Assembly (NCBI GenBank): GCA_963627915.1
Contig: CAVGCY010000060.1
Span: 24,184-88,183 of the forward strand
Length of the DNA: 64,000 nt
Source of the DNA: CALACW01 sp963627915
Lineage (GTDB): Bacteria; Bacillota; Clostridia; Oscillospirales; Acutalibacteraceae
Reading direction: 5' to 3'
A program made the position numbers and the translations under genes. This document shows positions 35,059-44,022 of the stretch, in pieces. How positions within the stretch are numbered: the first letter of the stretch is position 1; every line of letters begins with the position of its first letter. The notes under the pieces are model-generated. The model did not search any database and was not told the DNA's origin. It saw only the letters and a list, made by a program, of their open reading frames with translations.

Positions 35059-35712
35059 TTAAATTTTTCTGCCCGAAATAACTTCGAAATGGTATTTAAC
35101 GATTCCCAAGTCGAGCTTTGTATAAAATCCTCTGCCCGCCGTCGCTTTTACGCTGTTATCGGGCAAAAGCTCAAAATAAAACTTCTGCTGATTAACCGCG
35201 GTCGGGGCAAGAAGAGAAGCTTCAACGCCGTGCAAAAACCATTCGGGCATATCGGAATTGTAATTGCTCACCTGTGAAACGGATTTGCTTTTGCGAGTCG
35301 TGCCGTTTGTTTCACCGTAACCCAGTGCGATAATGCAAACCTGTTTTTCTCCTTTATTTATCACGGCTTTGCTTTTGCCGTGCGACATTGCGACCCAGCA
35401 GGTATTTAAGCCGAGTTCCTGCGCCTTTAAAACGATTTTCTCCCCGAAGAAGCCGGACTTTTCCTCTGAATCGTCCGATTTCTTTCCGACAAGCGCGATA
35501 TAATTATTCACGCCCTTAAAACTGCCGTAGCGCGCGATCATCGAATCAAAGCATTTCGGCTCGTCGTAAAAAATCTGAATATTAAGCCCCGTCTCTTTGT
35601 TGATTTCGGAAATAAGAGAGTTTAAAATATCTCTCTTTTCTTCTTCGATTTTTCTATCCGTATACTGTCTGACGCTGTGTCTTTCTTTCATGAGTTTAAG
35701 CATTTTCGTCAT
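35059..35712 (-). CDS. nitroreductase-family protein
   Basis: A 217-residue FMN-dependent nitroreductase-like protein. The start MKERHSVRQYTDRKI is the classical Arg-Ser-Val-Arg FMN-phosphate motif, and GEKIVLKAQELGLNTCWVA and the LAPTAVNQQKFYFEL stretch are also family features. It probably reduces nitro or quinone compounds with NAD(P)H. Its ribosome site (GGAGG) lies within the last codons of the MBL gene, with a 17-base overlap, so it is the third gene of the ArsR operon. Confidence 0.8.
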   Translation of the reverse strand: MTKMLKLMKERHSVRQYTDRKIEEEKRDILNSLISEINKETGLNIQIFYDEPKCFDSMIARYGSFKGVNNYIALVGKKSDDSEEKSGFFGEKIVLKAQELGLNTCWVAMSHGKSKAVINKGEKQVCIIALGYGETNGTTRKSKSVSQVSNYNSDMPEWFLHGVEASLLAPTAVNQQKFYFELLPDNSVKATAGRGFYTKLDLGIVKYHFEVISGRKI

Positions 35713-36526
35713 AAATTACCTCCAAAATCTGTTCATTGACATCCGGGTCGTGATTTACGAACACGCCCTTGCACTGCGGGTCGTTTCTGCATTTTATAAG
35801 CCAGTCAAGCGATTTTCTGCACCAATCGTTGTTTACCGAAAAGCCGGGAATAATTCTGTTTGTAAAATTTTCTGTCAGATACGCGGCGTCGTTTCCGAGA
35901 ACAATATATCCGTCTGCGCTGTTAATTAATACGCTGAACAGCCCGAAGCTGTGTCCCGGGGTATGTACAAGCAGAACGGAATTATCGCCGAAAACGTCAT
36001 AACTTCTGCCGAACGGACCGATACCGTTTTCTGAATATTCAAAAGTTTTTACATCGCATATCCCTGTCCACGCGTCGACGTAACGAAAACTGAATTTACT
36101 GCATGCTTCCCATTCTTCTCTTGACGTGCGGATGTCATTGACATCCTTTATGAGCCGAAGTCCGCTTACGTGGTCAAAATCCATATGGCTGATAAAAACA
36201 TGCGAAATATCCGCCGTCGACAGTCCCGCGGATTTTAATTTACTGTCAATGCCCTCGTTCTCTTTTATAATTGGGCTGCTGACCTTGTTTACCATGCCGA
36301 ATATCTGTTTCGGTTTTTCATGCGCGTATTTTGTATCCCACCCGGTGTCAATCAGAATATTTCCCCTCGGGTGTTTAATAAGATAAGCCGATACGGGGAG
36401 AATCATTTGTTTTTTCTTGCTGCGGAATAACCCGGTTAACGCAAGCGGGTTTTTCTCGTGCAGAGGAATCGCTTTGTCTACTCGCACCTTGCCTGTGTGA
36501 AAAATGTAAACCTGTATTTTATTCAT
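35696..36526 (-). CDS. MBL-fold metallo-hydrolase (lactonase-like)
   Basis: A 276-residue metallo-beta-lactamase-fold hydrolase. The dinuclear metal motif reads SHMDFDHVSG (H-x-D-x-D-H; first His-x-His replaced by His-x-Asp), with DTGWD before it and LLVHTPGHSFG after it. The N-terminal part resembles N-acyl-homoserine-lactone lactonases. Substrate unknown. The gene overlaps the ArsR gene by 8 bases and the nitroreductase gene by 17, so the three are translationally coupled. Confidence 0.75.
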   Translation of the reverse strand: MNKIQVYIFHTGKVRVDKAIPLHEKNPLALTGLFRSKKKQMILPVSAYLIKHPRGNILIDTGWDTKYAHEKPKQIFGMVNKVSSPIIKENEGIDSKLKSAGLSTADISHVFISHMDFDHVSGLRLIKDVNDIRTSREEWEACSKFSFRYVDAWTGICDVKTFEYSENGIGPFGRSYDVFGDNSVLLVHTPGHSFGLFSVLINSADGYIVLGNDAAYLTENFTNRIIPGFSVNNDWCRKSLDWLIKCRNDPQCKGVFVNHDPDVNEQILEVIYDENA

Positions 36527-36923
36527 TTTCTCCGCTCCTGTCGGGTAACAGTTTTGTTATGGTTATTATTAAATTCAGCGCGTCCGCAAGCTGTTCGAGC
36601 ATTTTCATGTCGGGGTCAAAGTAATAGTAATTTTTAGTACCCTCGCGTCTGCATTTGATAATCCCGGCGTTTTTCATAATCTGAAGATGATGCGAAACGG
36701 CGGGGCGGGATAAATTCGTCTGCTTTGTAATTTCGCCGACGCGGACTCCGGAGCAGTCGCCCATTTTCATCATTTCCAAAATCAAGTGCTGTCTTGTTTC
36801 GTCGCCGATGGCGGTGAGGATTTTTGAACAGTCTGCGAAATCGTAGGCGAGTTTATCTATTTCGAGAGCAAAATTTTTTTTGAAACTGTCCGGTTCTTCG
36901 GCTGTCATTATTGTCCGGGACAT
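36519..36923 (-). CDS. ArsR-family transcriptional regulator
   Basis: A 134-residue winged-helix repressor of the ArsR/SmtB type: IGDETRQHLILEMM, RVGEITKQTNLSRPAVSHHLQIMKNAGIIKCRREGTKNYYYF is the typical HTH and wing region. It lacks the usual metal-binding Cys pair in the alpha-3 helix, so it may sense an organic or redox signal. It is first in its operon, with AAAGGGTG before ATG, and probably represses itself through the palindromes at 36938-36988. Confidence 0.85.
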   Translation of the reverse strand: MSRTIMTAEEPDSFKKNFALEIDKLAYDFADCSKILTAIGDETRQHLILEMMKMGDCSGVRVGEITKQTNLSRPAVSHHLQIMKNAGIIKCRREGTKNYYYFDPDMKMLEQLADALNLIITITKLLPDRSGENE

Positions 36924-36937
36924 TAAAACACCCTTTC

Positions 36938-36988
36938 GTTTAATTGTCTAAACCATTATAGCATATTTTTATGCCGAATGTTCATTCG
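36938..36988 (-). promoter_or_regulatory. ArsR operon promoter and candidate operators
   Basis: On the minus strand a TATAAT -10 (36955-36960) is flanked by two inverted repeats: GTTTA-N6-TAAAC at 36938-36953 downstream, and the perfect CGAATG-TT-CATTCG at 36975-36988, over the -35 position. The second is a good candidate for the ArsR operator. Confidence 0.45.
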
Positions 36989-37131
36989 TAAAGAAAATCG
37001 AGACGGACAAAATTAAATATCGCTTTTTATATATAATGTAATAATCGACATTGATATATATAATGTACCTTAGTCAAATTTTTTTATATTTGAATGAGGT
37101 ACGAATTCTTATAATTATTACTTAAAAAATA

Positions 37132-37160
37132 TTGAAAAAACTTTTTATTTGTGATAAAAT
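37132..37160 (+). promoter_or_regulatory. promoter of the secreted alpha/beta-hydrolase-like gene
   Basis: TTGAAA at 37132-37137, 17-base spacer, TAAAAT at 37155-37160. Confidence 0.65.
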
Positions 37161-37200
37161 GACGGTACAAATCTATTAAATTAAAACAGGAGGATTGGTT

Positions 37201-39105
37201 ATGACAGCCAGAATCAAAAAATTTCTTGCGGTTGTACTGACTATGACCATGGTTTTCTCCGTTATGGGGCTTGGTCTTTCTTCAAAACCGGAAACTGCCG
37301 AGATAAGCGTTGAAAAAGCTCTCTCTCCGGCAAACGGCGTTTCTTCCGACAGCGGCGATACGCTTTATCCCACCATTATTCTCCCCGGTATCAACCACTC
37401 CCCGTCGTATCTCTGCGATGAGGACGGAAACAGAGTTAAGGACTCGAGCGGCAACGACATCGGCGGCGGACTGCTTATTATCGACAATTCCAATCTTGTA
37501 AAGAGAATTGTCAAAAAGCTTCTGTTCCCCCTGCTTGCGGCAATTTTCCTCAAGGTCGATATAGGTCTTGACGAGGCCGTTTATGATACCGTATGCGACG
37601 TTTTCTACGTTCAGAAGGTTAATAACGACGGTACGCCGGCAGAAAATCTTGTATGCGATTCGTTTGACGGTCCGCTTTCATCGTTCAGCGAGGACGATAA
37701 TTCGTGGTTTTACCGTATGCTCCCGATGCAGGAGGTCGTTTCTTCAATCGAATCGACTTACGGCGTTGAGAACGGCGAGGATTATATCTATCTTTACACA
37801 TTCCCGCTCATCGGCGACCCGATGGAGGCAGGCAGAGGTCTTGTAGATTATATCGAGAACGTTAAAAAGCAGCATAACTGCGATAAGGTCAACCTTGTTA
37901 CCGTCAGCCTCGGCGGAACGATTCTTGACGCTTACTGTCAGACGATTGCCGACAGCTATGACAACGATTTCTCAAATATCAACAGAATAATAAATATAGT
38001 TTCCTGTCTTGACGGAACCGAGATTATCGGCGATTTCTATGGCAGAAACTGGAATCTTGACGATACGTTCCTTTATAATGAGTATCTTCCCGCGGTTATG
38101 GAGGCAAACGGAAGCAATAAGGCGATGGGACATCTTATAAATATCGCTCTCAGACTTCTTCCCAAGCCTTGTCTTTATGCGATTCTTACCGCCGCTATGG
38201 ACGGACTGCTTGACACCATACTTGTAAATGACGCTCAGATGTGGTCCATGGTTCCTTCGGACAGATATGAGGAGCTTGCGGACAGATATCTTTCGGATGA
38301 CGAGCACGCGGTATTGAGAGCAAAGACCGACGCCTTCCAGGAGGCGAGAGTTAATCTTAAATCGAACCTTGCTTCGGCAAAATCTCAGGGCGTTGAAGTT
38401 TATACCCTTTCCGGATACGGTCTTTCGTATCTTGACGGAACATATAACTTCTTCGGTATTGTCGCAAGTTCTTCAAAGACAAATTCGGACGCCGTTATTC
38501 CCGTTTCCTCAACGTCTATCGGAGCGACGACGGCAACGGCGGGCAAGAGCCTCGGTTATGAAAACGCCTATACCTCTCCCGACTCAAGCGTTGACGCTTC
38601 TACATGCTTCTCACCCGATACCACATGGTTCTTTACGAATCAGCATCATGAGATAGGCTATAACGACGTAGCTATAAAGCTGTGCGGAAAGCTTCTCACG
38701 GGCGAAATCAAGGATGTTAATTCAGACCCCGATTTTTCGCAGTGGCTCGTTGCAAGAAATACAAAAGAGCTTAAACGCTGGAAGTTCCCCGACGCCGAAA
38801 CAATGATGGCGAACGAGGACGGCAAATACACGGCAGAGCAGATAGCTCTTGTTAAATCGGCATATGACGCGGCTAAGGCTGTTTACAGCGATACTGTCAG
38901 CGGACAGGATGTTGTCGACAAGGTAACCGCCGATCTTGAACAGGCACTTGTTGACGTCGGATATCTGGAGGCTTCGTCATCCTCGGGAGAGTCGTGGTTT
39001 ACGAGAATGTTCTATAAATTCGTAACATGGCTTGACGGCGTTATAATGGACACCGTCGGCGGCAGAGGATATTTTGATAAAATTCTCTTTTGGAATAACA
39101 AATAA
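37201..39105 (+). CDS. secreted lipase-like alpha/beta-hydrolase
   Basis: A 634-residue exported protein: signal peptide (about residues 1-26) followed by LYPTIILPGINHSPSYL, similar to the oxyanion region of lipases, and KVNLVTVSLGGTILDAYC, a nucleophile elbow with Ser in V-S-L-G-G. SLGYENAYTSPDSSV and NQHHEIGYND may hold the other catalytic residues (His in NQHHEIG). The C-terminus (about 600-634) ends in SWFTRMFYKFVTWLD...ILFWNNK, an aromatic/basic tail. AGGAGG precedes the ATG. Substrate unknown. Confidence 0.6.
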   Translation: MTARIKKFLAVVLTMTMVFSVMGLGLSSKPETAEISVEKALSPANGVSSDSGDTLYPTIILPGINHSPSYLCDEDGNRVKDSSGNDIGGGLLIIDNSNLVKRIVKKLLFPLLAAIFLKVDIGLDEAVYDTVCDVFYVQKVNNDGTPAENLVCDSFDGPLSSFSEDDNSWFYRMLPMQEVVSSIESTYGVENGEDYIYLYTFPLIGDPMEAGRGLVDYIENVKKQHNCDKVNLVTVSLGGTILDAYCQTIADSYDNDFSNINRIINIVSCLDGTEIIGDFYGRNWNLDDTFLYNEYLPAVMEANGSNKAMGHLINIALRLLPKPCLYAILTAAMDGLLDTILVNDAQMWSMVPSDRYEELADRYLSDDEHAVLRAKTDAFQEARVNLKSNLASAKSQGVEVYTLSGYGLSYLDGTYNFFGIVASSSKTNSDAVIPVSSTSIGATTATAGKSLGYENAYTSPDSSVDASTCFSPDTTWFFTNQHHEIGYNDVAIKLCGKLLTGEIKDVNSDPDFSQWLVARNTKELKRWKFPDAETMMANEDGKYTAEQIALVKSAYDAAKAVYSDTVSGQDVVDKVTADLEQALVDVGYLEASSSSGESWFTRMFYKFVTWLDGVIMDTVGGRGYFDKILFWNNK

Positions 39106-39122
39106 AAAGATTCAACTGCGGC

Positions 39123-39156
39123 AATCCGCGGCGAAGCATTTGCTTCGCCGCGGATT
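39123..39156. terminator. terminator of the lipase-like gene
   Basis: A 15-base perfect stem AATCCGCGGCGAAGC/GCTTCGCCGCGGATT with a 4-base loop, followed by ATATTTTA. It lies between convergent genes. Confidence 0.8.
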
Positions 39157-39208
39157 ATATTTTACGTCATTTTCATTCTCAGTATAATATAAAGGAGGAA
39201 AATTCAAT

Positions 39209-40075
39209 TTATCCGAGCGTACCGCTTACCGCAACGGTTATAATTCCGGGAGTTGACGTAACCTCGCCGGTTGTCGGATTCTGTGTAAACGAAGCTGCGG
39301 GTACGGTAAGAGAATACGCGCTTGACGCGGCGGGAAATGTCAGAAGTCCCGACGCGTAAGTATAATCCGCCGAGGGGACGCCTGCGCCGTCGACTGTTAT
39401 TGAATTGATTACGGGCGCGGGGTCAAAAGCGTCGGAGAGAACCACGCTTGACGCAGGCGTATTTCCGTAGTTGTAAACGGTAAACGTGTACGTTACCGCG
39501 CCTTTGTCGGTAAGGGTTTCGGGAGTTATCGCCTTAATCATTGTAACCTTTGCAAAGTCGTCCGCCGTAACCGTTGCGCTTGCGCTTGCATTCTGTCCGA
39601 GCCCGGCGGCTGCCGCCGAAGCGGTGTTTGTTATTTCGGAACCCGAGGCGCCCGAAGCGTACGAATTGGGGACGGCATTATAAATAATAAGCGCGTTTGC
39701 GCCTGAGGCAAGCGACGGAATTGTAAACGTGACTGCGGATGTTGTTACCGCCGGGGTAATATCCGACGAATAAACGCCGTTTATATAAAGCTTTGCGGGA
39801 CCCGCATAAGTAAGCGGAGTCGCCGTTGTCCCCGTAAGCGCATATGTGCCGAGGTTATCGGTAACCGTAATGTTATTAAGCGCGGCCGCGCCGTTGTTTA
39901 CAAGTCCTATCGCGTATGCGATATTTGACCCGGGCGTATAGCCCGAACCGACCGCTGTTTTTGTCAAAGTCAGGGTATCCTCTATTACAGCCGTCGCAAT
40001 GTTTGACAGTGCAGAGCCGTTCTGTTCGCCGTAGGCATATGTAAGAGAAGCCCGGTTTGTTATGGATGAAGCCAT
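39209..40075 (-). CDS. DUF11-repeat protein without signal peptide
   Basis: A 288-residue, Ala/Thr/Ser-rich beta protein. Two DUF11-type repeats can be read, with the elements TLTKTAVGSGYTPGSNIAYAIGLVNNG and VTDNLGTYALTG in the first and MIKAITPETLTDKGAVTYTFTVYNYG with SDAFDP in the second; conserved Lys and Asn/Asp could form intramolecular isopeptide bonds. It begins MASSITNRASLTYAYGE with no signal peptide or anchor, though DUF11 proteins are normally surface-exposed. AGAGG lies about 7 bases before ATG. How it reaches the surface, if it does, is unclear. Confidence 0.65.
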   Translation of the reverse strand: MASSITNRASLTYAYGEQNGSALSNIATAVIEDTLTLTKTAVGSGYTPGSNIAYAIGLVNNGAAALNNITVTDNLGTYALTGTTATPLTYAGPAKLYINGVYSSDITPAVTTSAVTFTIPSLASGANALIIYNAVPNSYASGASGSEITNTASAAAAGLGQNASASATVTADDFAKVTMIKAITPETLTDKGAVTYTFTVYNYGNTPASSVVLSDAFDPAPVINSITVDGAGVPSADYTYASGLLTFPAASSAYSLTVPAASFTQNPTTGEVTSTPGIITVAVSGTLG

Positions 40076-40103
40076 ATATCAACCTCTCGTTTCCTTAATT
40101 ATT

Positions 40104-40120
40104 CGAGGGAATATCCCTCG
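40104..40120. promoter_or_regulatory. perfect palindrome in the DUF11 gene 5' region
   Basis: CGAGGGA-ATA-TCCCTCG, about 30 bases before the ATG. It could be an operator or a 5' stem-loop protecting the mRNA. On the minus strand a TATAAT lies some 70 bases further upstream. Confidence 0.45.
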
Positions 40121-40221
40121 GTACATAATATGTAAAAAAGGAAAGTCGGTGCGGACAAATGTTTGACGCAATTATATAAATTCAGAATAACATGTTTGAT
40201 TTTATTCGGTAAATAAAAACA

Positions 40222-40254
40222 GGGCAACATGCCGAGGCTTTCAGCACATTGCCC
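40222..40254 (-). terminator. iorAB-aminotransferase operon terminator
   Basis: GGGCAA...TTGCCC stem (with an inner GC pair), followed on the minus strand by TGTTTTTATTT. Confidence 0.7.
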
Positions 40255-40312
40255 GATTATATCAATTATATTCGTTATTTTAATCCGACAGGGATTGAAA
40301 CAATGCCGTTCG

Positions 40313-41503
40313 TCAGCTTACAGCGTCGTCATACGCCTTTTTAAACGCTTGAATCGAGCGGACTATCATATCATATGACACGCAGTACGAGGCTCTGACA
40401 AAGCCCGGACAGCCGAACGAATCGGCGGGGACAAGAAGAAGATCGTACTTTTTGCATATTTCGCTGAACGCGCTGTCGTCACCGTTGGGAGCTTCTATAA
40501 ACATATAGAACGCGCCGTCGGGGCTTGCGCATTTATATCCGATATCGGTAAGCGATTTATAGAGATAATCCCTGTTCTTTCTGTATGCCTCGATGTCGGG
40601 GCGAACGAACGCGCATTTTTCGATAACTCGCTGGAAAAGCGACGGAGCGCACACGAAACCGCTGCACCTTGCCGCGCCGGCAACAGCCGCGTAAAGACTT
40701 GCGGAATCGTCGGCTTCCCTCGGAACAAGAACGTATCCGATACGCTCGCCGGGGAGTGAAAGAGATTTGCTGTACGAATAGCACACAATCGTATTTTTGT
40801 AAAATTTCGCGGTAAACGGAGTGGGAACGGATGTAAAATTAAGCTCTCTGTACGGCTCGTCTGAGATAAGATAAACGGGATGGGAAAACTCCTGTGATTT
40901 AATTTGAAGAAGTTCGCCGAGCCTGCGTAACGTTTCCTCCGAATAAACCGTACCTGACGGATTGTTGGGAGAATTTATTATAACAGCCTGCGTGTTTTCG
41001 TTTATCATATTTTCGAGTTCCGAAAAATTAATCTGAAAACGCTCTCTGTCCGCGCTTACGCATTTAAACGTAAGACCGTTTGCCTCGGCAAAGCATTTAT
41101 ATTCCGGAAAATACGGGGCAATCGCGATAAGCTCGCTCTTTTCATTTGCGCAAACGGCTCTGAATACAGAGATAAGCGAAGCCGCCGCGCCGCATGTAAG
41201 GTACAATTCGTCAGATGAGTACGAAGTGCCGAAACGCGAATTAAGGTCGTCGGCGATAGCTTTTCTTGCGCCGGAATCTCCGACTGCGCTCGTATAGCCG
41301 TGAATGTCAATCGGGTCGCGCTCGTTGAGAATATCGATTATAGCCGTTTTGACTTCTTCGGGCGCGGGAACGCTCGGATTACCCAGTGAATAATCATAAA
41401 CATTTTCCGCTCCGACAACGGCTCTGCGGCGGCTGCCGTATTCAAACAAATCTCTTATCGTCGAACGGTTGCTGCCGTAAAAATAATATTTTTCGTTTAA
41501 CAT
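40313..41503 (-). CDS. PLP-dependent aminotransferase, class I/II
   Basis: A 396-residue fold-type I aminotransferase: YTSAVGDSGARKAIA near the N-terminus, INSPNNPSGTVYSEETL (Asn contact), SDEPYREL (Asp) and CYSYSKSLSLPGERIGYV with the PLP lysine at SKS. It starts two bases after the iorB stop, so it belongs to the iorAB operon. The likely job is converting aromatic amino acids to the 2-oxo acids that IorAB oxidises; aspartate-type specificity cannot be excluded. Confidence 0.85.
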   Translation of the reverse strand: MLNEKYYFYGSNRSTIRDLFEYGSRRRAVVGAENVYDYSLGNPSVPAPEEVKTAIIDILNERDPIDIHGYTSAVGDSGARKAIADDLNSRFGTSYSSDELYLTCGAAASLISVFRAVCANEKSELIAIAPYFPEYKCFAEANGLTFKCVSADRERFQINFSELENMINENTQAVIINSPNNPSGTVYSEETLRRLGELLQIKSQEFSHPVYLISDEPYRELNFTSVPTPFTAKFYKNTIVCYSYSKSLSLPGERIGYVLVPREADDSASLYAAVAGAARCSGFVCAPSLFQRVIEKCAFVRPDIEAYRKNRDYLYKSLTDIGYKCASPDGAFYMFIEAPNGDDSAFSEICKKYDLLLVPADSFGCPGFVRASYCVSYDMIVRSIQAFKKAYDDAVS

Positions 41504-41505
41504 GT

Positions 41506-42084
41506 TTAAGCCCCCTGATGCTCAAATCCCGCTTTGAACGCCTTGAGATTTATATCGAGAATCTTTTCGGGAAGAACCTCTTTTAAAACTTCCTCCCAGT
41601 TTATATCGGTCATGCCCGTTGCCTTTATCATCGCGCCGAAAAGAACGATATTCATACATTTCGCATTGCCCAATTCAACAGCGACGCGTCCTGCGTCGAG
41701 AACAACGGTATTAAAATTCTTCCGCATTGCCTCAACCGTGCCCTCGGGGTATTCGCACGCGCCGGAGGCTACGCTCATGGGGACAATTTCGTAATCGTTA
41801 ATAACGGCAGTGCCGTCCTTTTTAAGAAAATGCGCGTATCTTACGGCTTCCATCTTTTCAAACGAGATGAGCATATCGGCCTGTCCTTCGCCTATGATCG
41901 GAGAATAAACCTTATCGCCGTAACGAATCTGCGTTGAAACGCTTCCTCCTCGCTGGCTCATACCGTGAACCTCGCTCATTTTAACGTCATAACCGGACTT
42001 GATAAGTCCGCGTGTGAGTATTTTGCTGACAAGGATAGCTCCCTGTCCTCCGACTCCTACTATAAGTAAGTTTCTTACCGACAT
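41506..42084 (-). CDS. iorB: indolepyruvate ferredoxin oxidoreductase, beta subunit
   Basis: A 192-residue gamma-domain subunit of the 2-oxoacid:ferredoxin oxidoreductase family: NLLIVGVGGQGAILVSKIL at the start, MSEVHGMSQRGGSV and FEKMEAVRYA. With IorA it oxidises aryl pyruvates to aryl-acetyl-CoA while reducing ferredoxin. The start at 42084 is preferred to a longer reading since AAGGAGGAG, inside the end of iorA, lies 7 bases before it. Confidence 0.9.
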   Translation of the reverse strand: MSVRNLLIVGVGGQGAILVSKILTRGLIKSGYDVKMSEVHGMSQRGGSVSTQIRYGDKVYSPIIGEGQADMLISFEKMEAVRYAHFLKKDGTAVINDYEIVPMSVASGACEYPEGTVEAMRKNFNTVVLDAGRVAVELGNAKCMNIVLFGAMIKATGMTDINWEEVLKEVLPEKILDINLKAFKAGFEHQGA

Positions 42085-42085
42085 C

Positions 42086-43834
42086 TTATTTCTCCTCCTT
42101 TTCAATCGCGCCGAACGGGCAAACCTGATTGCATACCGTACAGCCTACGCAGAGCGTTCTGTCGATATCGGCCTTGCCGTTCTTCATTGAAATCGCGGGA
42201 CAGCCGACCTTCAGACACTTTTTGCAGCCTTTGCATTTATCCGTATTTACATGGCACATGCCTATGTCGTGCTTGATTTTTTTAAGAAGTAGACACGGTC
42301 TGCGCGTGATAATCGCCGCGGGGACTTCGCTTTCGAGCGCGTCGTTTACGGCTTTTTCCATAGCCGCAAGATCCTGCGGGTCAACTATTATAACGTTTTT
42401 ATAACCCATAGCCTCTAAAATCTTTTCGGGTCTGATTGCGGGGGCAGGTTCGCCCATAAGCGTTTCTCCGCTGCCGGGGTTGTCCTGCTGACCGGTCATG
42501 CCGGTAATCGAATTATCGAGAATACAGGGGATAATATGTCCCTTATTATAAATAATCTCCGCCGCGCCCGTCATTCCGGAATGGAAAAATGTCGAGTCTC
42601 CGACAACTCCGAATACCTTTTTGTCGTTTTCGCCCATAACCTCAAATGCCTTTGAAATGCCCATTCCGACGCTTAATCCGCCGCCCATGCACACGCATGT
42701 ATCCGTTGCGCTGAGAGGCTTTGCGCTGCCGAGGGTGTAGCATCCGATATCTCCGGAAATAACATAGTTTCTGCCCTTGCCGAGGGTGTAGAAAAATCCT
42801 CTGTGCGGACATCCGGGACACAGTACCGGCGGTCTGCCGACAGCCTTTACGTCAAGCTCGGTAAACTCGGCTTTCTTTCCGAAAATGCACTCGTTTAATA
42901 TCTGAGGATTAAGCTCGTACATATTGGGAATAACGTCCTTGCCTATGCAGTCGATACCGGCGGCTTTAATCTGCTCCTCCATAAACGGTTCAAGCTCCTC
43001 GATAACATAGAGCTTTTTAACCTTTGAAGCAAAATCCCTGATAAGATTCATGGGCAGCGGGTATGTAAATCCCAATTTAAGAAAAGACGTATCCTCGGGG
43101 AAAACTTCCTTTGCGTACTGATATGCAACACCGGCCGTGATAACTCCGACATCCCCGCCGTTAATTTCGGTCTTGTTAAGCTTTGACGTGCACGCAAATT
43201 CGGCCATATCTCTTAACTTCTGTTCAAGTATGGGATGGTGAGCCATTGCGTTGGCGGGAGTGGAAACAAACTTCGACGGATCTTTTTTATATCCCTCGTA
43301 TTTAAAATCGTATCTCTCGCCCGGCTCTACAAGACTTTTTGAATGGCATACTCTCGTAGTAACTCTGAAAAGTACGGGAATATCGAATTTTTCGCTTATC
43401 TCATACGCTTCTTTTATAAAATCCTTGCATTCCTGCGAATCCGACGGCTCTATCATAGCCATCTTTGCGCTTTTTGCATAGTAGCGGTTATCCTGCTCGT
43501 TCTGAGATGAATGCATCGACGGGTCGTCTGCGCTTACAATTACGAATCCCCTTCCGACTCCGTTGTATGTTGCCGTAAATATCGGGTCTGCCGCTACGTT
43601 CATTCCGACGTGCTTCATTGCGCAGACGGAGCGTACTCCGCCTATCGACGCGCCGTACGCGACTTCCGCCGCTACCTTTTCGTTGGGCGCCCATTCGCAG
43701 TAAACGTCCTTATATTTCGGGAGATTTTCAAAAATCTCCGTGCTGGGTGTTCCGGGGTATGCGGAGCCTACTTTGACTCCCGCCTCCCACAATCCGAGTG
43801 CCGCGGCTTCGTTGCCGGACATAAGCTGTTTCAT
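42086..43834 (-). CDS. iorA: indolepyruvate ferredoxin oxidoreductase, alpha subunit
   Basis: A 582-residue TPP enzyme: N-terminal pyrimidine-binding part (LMSGNEAAALGLWEAGVKVGSAYPGTPST), central domain, PP domain with ISGDIGCYTLG and GDSTFFHSGMTGAAEIIYNKG, and two C-terminal [4Fe-4S] motifs (CKGCKKCLKVGCP and CVGCTVCNQVCP). It decarboxylates indolepyruvate-like 2-oxoacids and passes electrons to ferredoxin. AAGGTG precedes ATG. First gene of a three-gene operon, giving reduced ferredoxin that HydABC could re-oxidise. Confidence 0.95.
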   Translation of the reverse strand: MKQLMSGNEAAALGLWEAGVKVGSAYPGTPSTEIFENLPKYKDVYCEWAPNEKVAAEVAYGASIGGVRSVCAMKHVGMNVAADPIFTATYNGVGRGFVIVSADDPSMHSSQNEQDNRYYAKSAKMAMIEPSDSQECKDFIKEAYEISEKFDIPVLFRVTTRVCHSKSLVEPGERYDFKYEGYKKDPSKFVSTPANAMAHHPILEQKLRDMAEFACTSKLNKTEINGGDVGVITAGVAYQYAKEVFPEDTSFLKLGFTYPLPMNLIRDFASKVKKLYVIEELEPFMEEQIKAAGIDCIGKDVIPNMYELNPQILNECIFGKKAEFTELDVKAVGRPPVLCPGCPHRGFFYTLGKGRNYVISGDIGCYTLGSAKPLSATDTCVCMGGGLSVGMGISKAFEVMGENDKKVFGVVGDSTFFHSGMTGAAEIIYNKGHIIPCILDNSITGMTGQQDNPGSGETLMGEPAPAIRPEKILEAMGYKNVIIVDPQDLAAMEKAVNDALESEVPAAIITRRPCLLLKKIKHDIGMCHVNTDKCKGCKKCLKVGCPAISMKNGKADIDRTLCVGCTVCNQVCPFGAIEKEEK

Positions 43835-44022
43835 GATATATCACCTTTTCCGTATATTCTTGCATAGTCGTACATTTATAATTATATCACGACGGCGCAC
43901 GTAATACAACGTAAATTTTTTATACGCGCATGAGTCAAATTTTGTGAACGTTGACACGATTTTCATTGTTTTTTAACTTTAAATGTGCTATTATATAAAT
44001 AAGAAAGGGACAAAGAGCTTAT

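Noticed and set aside
39191..39208. AAAGGAGG on the plus strand after a TATAAT-like box
   Set aside because: No start codon or ORF follows at a usable distance; it lies antisense to the end of the DUF11 gene.
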